The notes below the pieces were generated by a model. The model made no database searches, was not told the origin of the DNA, and saw nothing but the letters and a program-made list of their open reading frames with translations. Both the position numbers and the translations under genes were made by a program. From Cladobotryum mycophilum (Eukaryota > Ascomycota > Sordariomycetes > Hypocreales > Hypocreaceae), in contig CM071589.1 in NCBI GenBank assembly GCA_036429605.1, positions 4,340,001 to 4,404,000 on the forward strand: 64,000 bases of DNA, in the 5' to 3' direction. This document shows, piece by piece, positions 61,355-64,000 of this stretch (the first letter of the stretch is position 1; each line of letters begins with the position of its first letter).

Positions 61355-61960
61355 GGTATCTTGTTGGCGAAGCTATCAAGGCAATGTAAGAGGATGCAAT
61401 GGACGGATAAGGGGCTAATGATTGTTGAAAGGTGAAATGAGTTGTTTTAAGCTTCGTCTGCTACCATGCGAACCATATACTCTATATAGATAAACTATTC
61501 GTTTTTCTCTGTGACGTAGTTCGCCTGAACTGGGATGCATCATTGTTGTCAAAGTCAAAAATCTATGTTGTTATGCGTAGACACATACACAGGTTCAATG
61601 CTAGTAAATATACACCAACAAGCATAGTTGTTGGGTCGTGGTAGATTGATATCATTGACATACTGGCACATTATTTTGTACATATTTTCTACAAATTCGA
61701 AATGGACCATGTTTTTTCCAAACCTGATTCAACGTTTTCTGTCGTTGCATCATTGTCTTATCTTGCAAGAATCGCCTATACCAAAACATTTTTGTTCCCC
61801 CCTTCCTAGACCGAGCCCATAACAGAAACAATGCCTCCGACCACTTCCAAAATATGCTGTGTTCGACGCTAAACCCGCGCCGTCGCCATAAAACAAAGTG
61901 CGATACAAAGTCTCCTAATGAATCTTCAAAGAAGAATAGTATAAAGAAGTGACAAGTTGC
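61355..61960. other. Intergenic: convergent 3' regions of the IRC20-type gene and IRC22
   Basis: AT-rich without coding signal; presumed 3' untranslated sequence. Confidence 0.6.
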
Positions 61961-63034
61961 TTACTCGCCAATCTTCTTCTTGGCAGCACTGGACTTGACG
62001 CGCTTGGCGACAGGGCGGTTGATGTGGTTGTCGGGAATCCAGCTCTCATCATAGGTCTTACCGGTAGAAACACCAGTGGATTCGGAGCCGGAGAGTGCGT
62101 CATCAACAGGCTTCTTGACAACCTTCTTGGGAGCCTTGGCGCGCTTAGCCTGGGGGAAGAGAGCCTCGATCCAGGTTTTGTAGACGAAGTAGAGAGTACC
62201 GGCAAATGCACCGGAAAGGACAAGGTAAAGGAAGATGCTGTAGAGAGTTTGTTAGTTCAGGGGTAAAAAAAAGGGCAAAGTTGGAGAGGGAGGTAAAAAA
62301 AAAAACATACATCTGAGGATCCAAGAAGCTGGTAGGGGGGTCGACGATGGTAGTCTCTCCGTCATAGGCCGGGATCTGGAAAACGTTGCCCTTCTCATTG
62401 GCAATGACGGCAATGAGGGTCAAACGGACATCCTGAGGAAGGATATCCTGAGAGAAAGAGTAGGTCACAGACTTGGTCTCGCCAGCCTCAACGTTGAGGT
62501 TGTAGTTCATGCCTGTCAAGTTGCGCAGAATGCCCTGGTAAGCGGGCGCATCGGGGGCCAGCTCCTGGGTGGTCGTCAAGGTGCCAAGCACAAAGGCGAC
62601 AGTAATGGGCTTCTCTTCATGGTTGGACACCTCGATCAGCGCCGTGGTCGGTCGGCCGTTGACGAGCGCAACGCCCAAGATGTCGGAATCAGGGAAAGTG
62701 GCCTTGACATCGGCCTTGAGAACGCCGGCATCCTCGAGGACGGGAATGTCGGCACCGGCATCAGCATCAGCCTATGGAAGAGCGCGCGCAAATGGTCAGC
62801 ATATTGATTACTTGGAATTGGAAGAAAGAATGCGCCAATCATTTCCTCCAAGACGATGAACAGTTGATTCGCATGCAAGTAACAAGACTGCATTGATCAT
62901 GGCCAAGGTGTGCTGATAGCTCCATGGGGGGTCTGATGGAGAGGAGGGCATCCTCATAACCCAAGACATACCTGTGCGACGACGCTGAGGACCTGCAGGG
63001 CCAAAAAGGCGAGGAGAGACGATTTGAAGAGCAT
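61961..63034 (-). CDS. IRC22: Translocon-associated protein alpha homologue IRC22
   Basis: Predicted 266 residues from exons 63034-62972, 62771-62311 and 62237-61961. A signal peptide occupies residues 1-21 (SSLLAFLALQVLSVVAQ) and the 200-base first intron falls exactly after it. The luminal domain (GVALVNGRPTTALIEVSNHE, YQGILRNLTGMNYNLNVEAG, SYSFSQDILPQD-like region) is the TRAP-alpha/IRC22 fold. One membrane span follows (IFLYLVLSGAFAGTLYFVY, about 176-195), then a basic cytosolic tail with DESWIPDNHINRP, typical of the fungal family. TRAP-alpha proteins sit at the Sec61 translocon and help insertion and folding of secretory proteins. Confidence 0.93.
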
Positions 63035-63804
63035 GACGGCGACGAAGCTTGAGCCAATTCACTCGGCCCAATTGATAGCCAAGAAAGGGGAGAGAGGGAG
63101 AGGGAGAAGAGGAGGAGGATGGGAGTTTGAGTGAAGGAGAAAAAGGGAAAGGACTGGAATGGAGGATGGAGGACAGAAGGTGATGATTTGTATGGGATGG
63201 ACTTGACTAAGAAAGAAATGTGGCCTCACAGCGATGAGAGGTCCATGGAAGCTCCACACCTTACATACCTAGTAAATTAGTACCTATATCATGTACCTGT
63301 ATCATGTACCTGGCACTGAAATTAGTACTTTGACATGGTACTCGGTACATTGCATCAATATCCCCACATAGAGTCTTACTATATAGGGATTAGCGGCCTG
63401 TACTTTCTTCAACTACTTATTCGCCTCTCTAGGATCCCAAAGAGGACTCCAACCAGGGATCGAGTCAGTACAATTCAGCTCATGAGTCTTCATACTCCAC
63501 CACGTCTACCCACGAACCTAAAGCCATATAGTTTTACTAAACTTCAACCTCTGATGCAAACTGATATTTATATCAACACTTGATCTGATCAAATCCCACA
63601 ATTCCTTTTATAGCAATAATACGCCTCGACCCCTTCCAAACAATTCCAGTTCCAAGACGCCTCATCCCATCTCCCATTGAGCCTCTGATATAATCAATAT
63701 ACTCACACTTGAACGTGTATATATGTATATGCAGCTGTAGCAGTTGGCAAGTCGAACCGCATCGTCCAGGAGAAACGCCGCCCAAGAACGCTTTCGCCAA
63801 ATAG
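63035..63804. other. Intergenic: IRC22 promoter and 3' flank of the edge gene
   Basis: No supported gene. TAGGTA/TACCTA and GTACCTG words repeat at 63265-63345. A GA-rich run on the plus strand (63085-63125) is a CT-rich leader for IRC22. Confidence 0.55.
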
Positions 63805-64000
63805 TTACATGCTGTCCGCCCAATCAAACATGCCCATGCTAGTATCGAGTTCAGTCTCCATTCCGAAGAAGTCAGCATCCGCGGACGCATCAAGACCGCC
63901 GTTGCCTCCTGATACGCCTCCCAGACCTAGATCCGACGAAACGCCTCCCATCCCCATGTCTAAGCCGTCAACTGACATAGCGCCACCTGCTTGAACACCT
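63805..64000 (-). CDS. C-terminus of an unidentified protein (5' part off the right edge)
   Basis: An open frame enters from the right edge and stops at 63805-63807. The visible 64 residues are Gly-, Met- and Asp-rich (DGLDMGMGGVSSDLGLGG) and end in an acidic/aromatic patch (DADFFGMETELDTSMGMFDW, then ADSM). Such ends are common in transcription factors and coactivators as acidic activation segments, but that is only an impression from composition. The frame has no stop through the window edge and codon use looks coding. I do not recognise the family. Confidence 0.6.
   Translation of the reverse strand, partial: GVQAGGAMSVDGLDMGMGGVSSDLGLGGVSGGNGGLDASADADFFGMETELDTSMGMFDWADSM

Noticed and set aside
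1..64000. tRNA, rRNA, CRISPR, transposon or secondary-metabolite cluster
   Set aside because: No T-loop-like motif in a cloverleaf context, no direct-repeat array with spacers, no transposase or reverse transcriptase, no PKS/NRPS or typical tailoring enzymes seen.

Overview
This window is nuclear DNA of a filamentous ascomycete, probably a sordariomycete and perhaps Hypocreales. I infer this from short introns (mostly 50-120 bases) with GTRNGT donors and CTAAC/CTRAY branch sites, from roughly one gene per 3 kb on both strands, and from fungus-specific genes (EIS1, recyclin-1, MID1, an RFX1-type factor, IRC20). There is no operon structure, no recognisable secondary-metabolite cluster, no transposon and no tRNA that I can see. 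I annotate 21 protein genes, two of them cut by the window edges. Exon structures were set by reading splice sites; every complete gene except the E2-like gene closes to a whole number of codons, in five cases only after allowing one missing base.

Layout. 1-2283(-) AP-3 delta adaptin (3' end off the left edge); 2947-3567(+) COQ10; 4114-6904(-) coiled-coil protein with a ubiquitin-like domain; a gene-poor stretch; 10446-11574(-) EMC2; 12087-13337(+) METTL2/TRM140-like tRNA m3C methyltransferase; 13460-14484(-) tyrosine phosphatase; 16564-19179(+) EIS1; 19928-20875(-) SFK1-like protein; 22207-23459(+) CDK7/KIN28; 23821-26625(-) recyclin-1; 27203-29103(-) aspartokinase; 31092-33667(-) RFX transcription factor; 35209-35904(+) YOP1; 36830-38772(+) MID1; 39128-39712(-) small mitochondrial protein; 40730-41136(+) RAMP4/YSY6; 41580-42984(-) SMAP-domain protein; 43530-44279(-) E2-like protein lacking the active-site Cys; 47255-48167(-) bZIP-like factor; a 7.5 kb gene desert; 55658-56353(-) mitoribosomal mS41; 56869-61354(+) IRC20-type SNF2/RING protein; 61961-63034(-) IRC22/TRAP-alpha; 63805-64000(-) C-terminus of an unidentified protein.

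The genes are mostly housekeeping: ER protein insertion and shaping (EMC2, RAMP4, YOP1, IRC22), plasma membrane and endosomal traffic (EIS1, SFK1, MID1, AP-3 delta, recyclin-1), transcription and DNA maintenance (CDK7, RFX, IRC20), and mitochondria (COQ10, mS41, a small membrane protein). They do not form one pathway.

The most useful observations are structural. Five conserved genes (EMC2, TRM140, the phosphatase, CDK7, IRC20) each carry one frameshift that is repaired by adding one base to a run of G or C; this looks like a systematic homopolymer undercount in the assembly rather than gene decay. Three genes have an intron inside, directly after, or two bases after the start codon. Two introns are of the GC-AG type. 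One E2-like gene has Gly at the catalytic Cys position plus frame problems. I found no convincing undescribed system.
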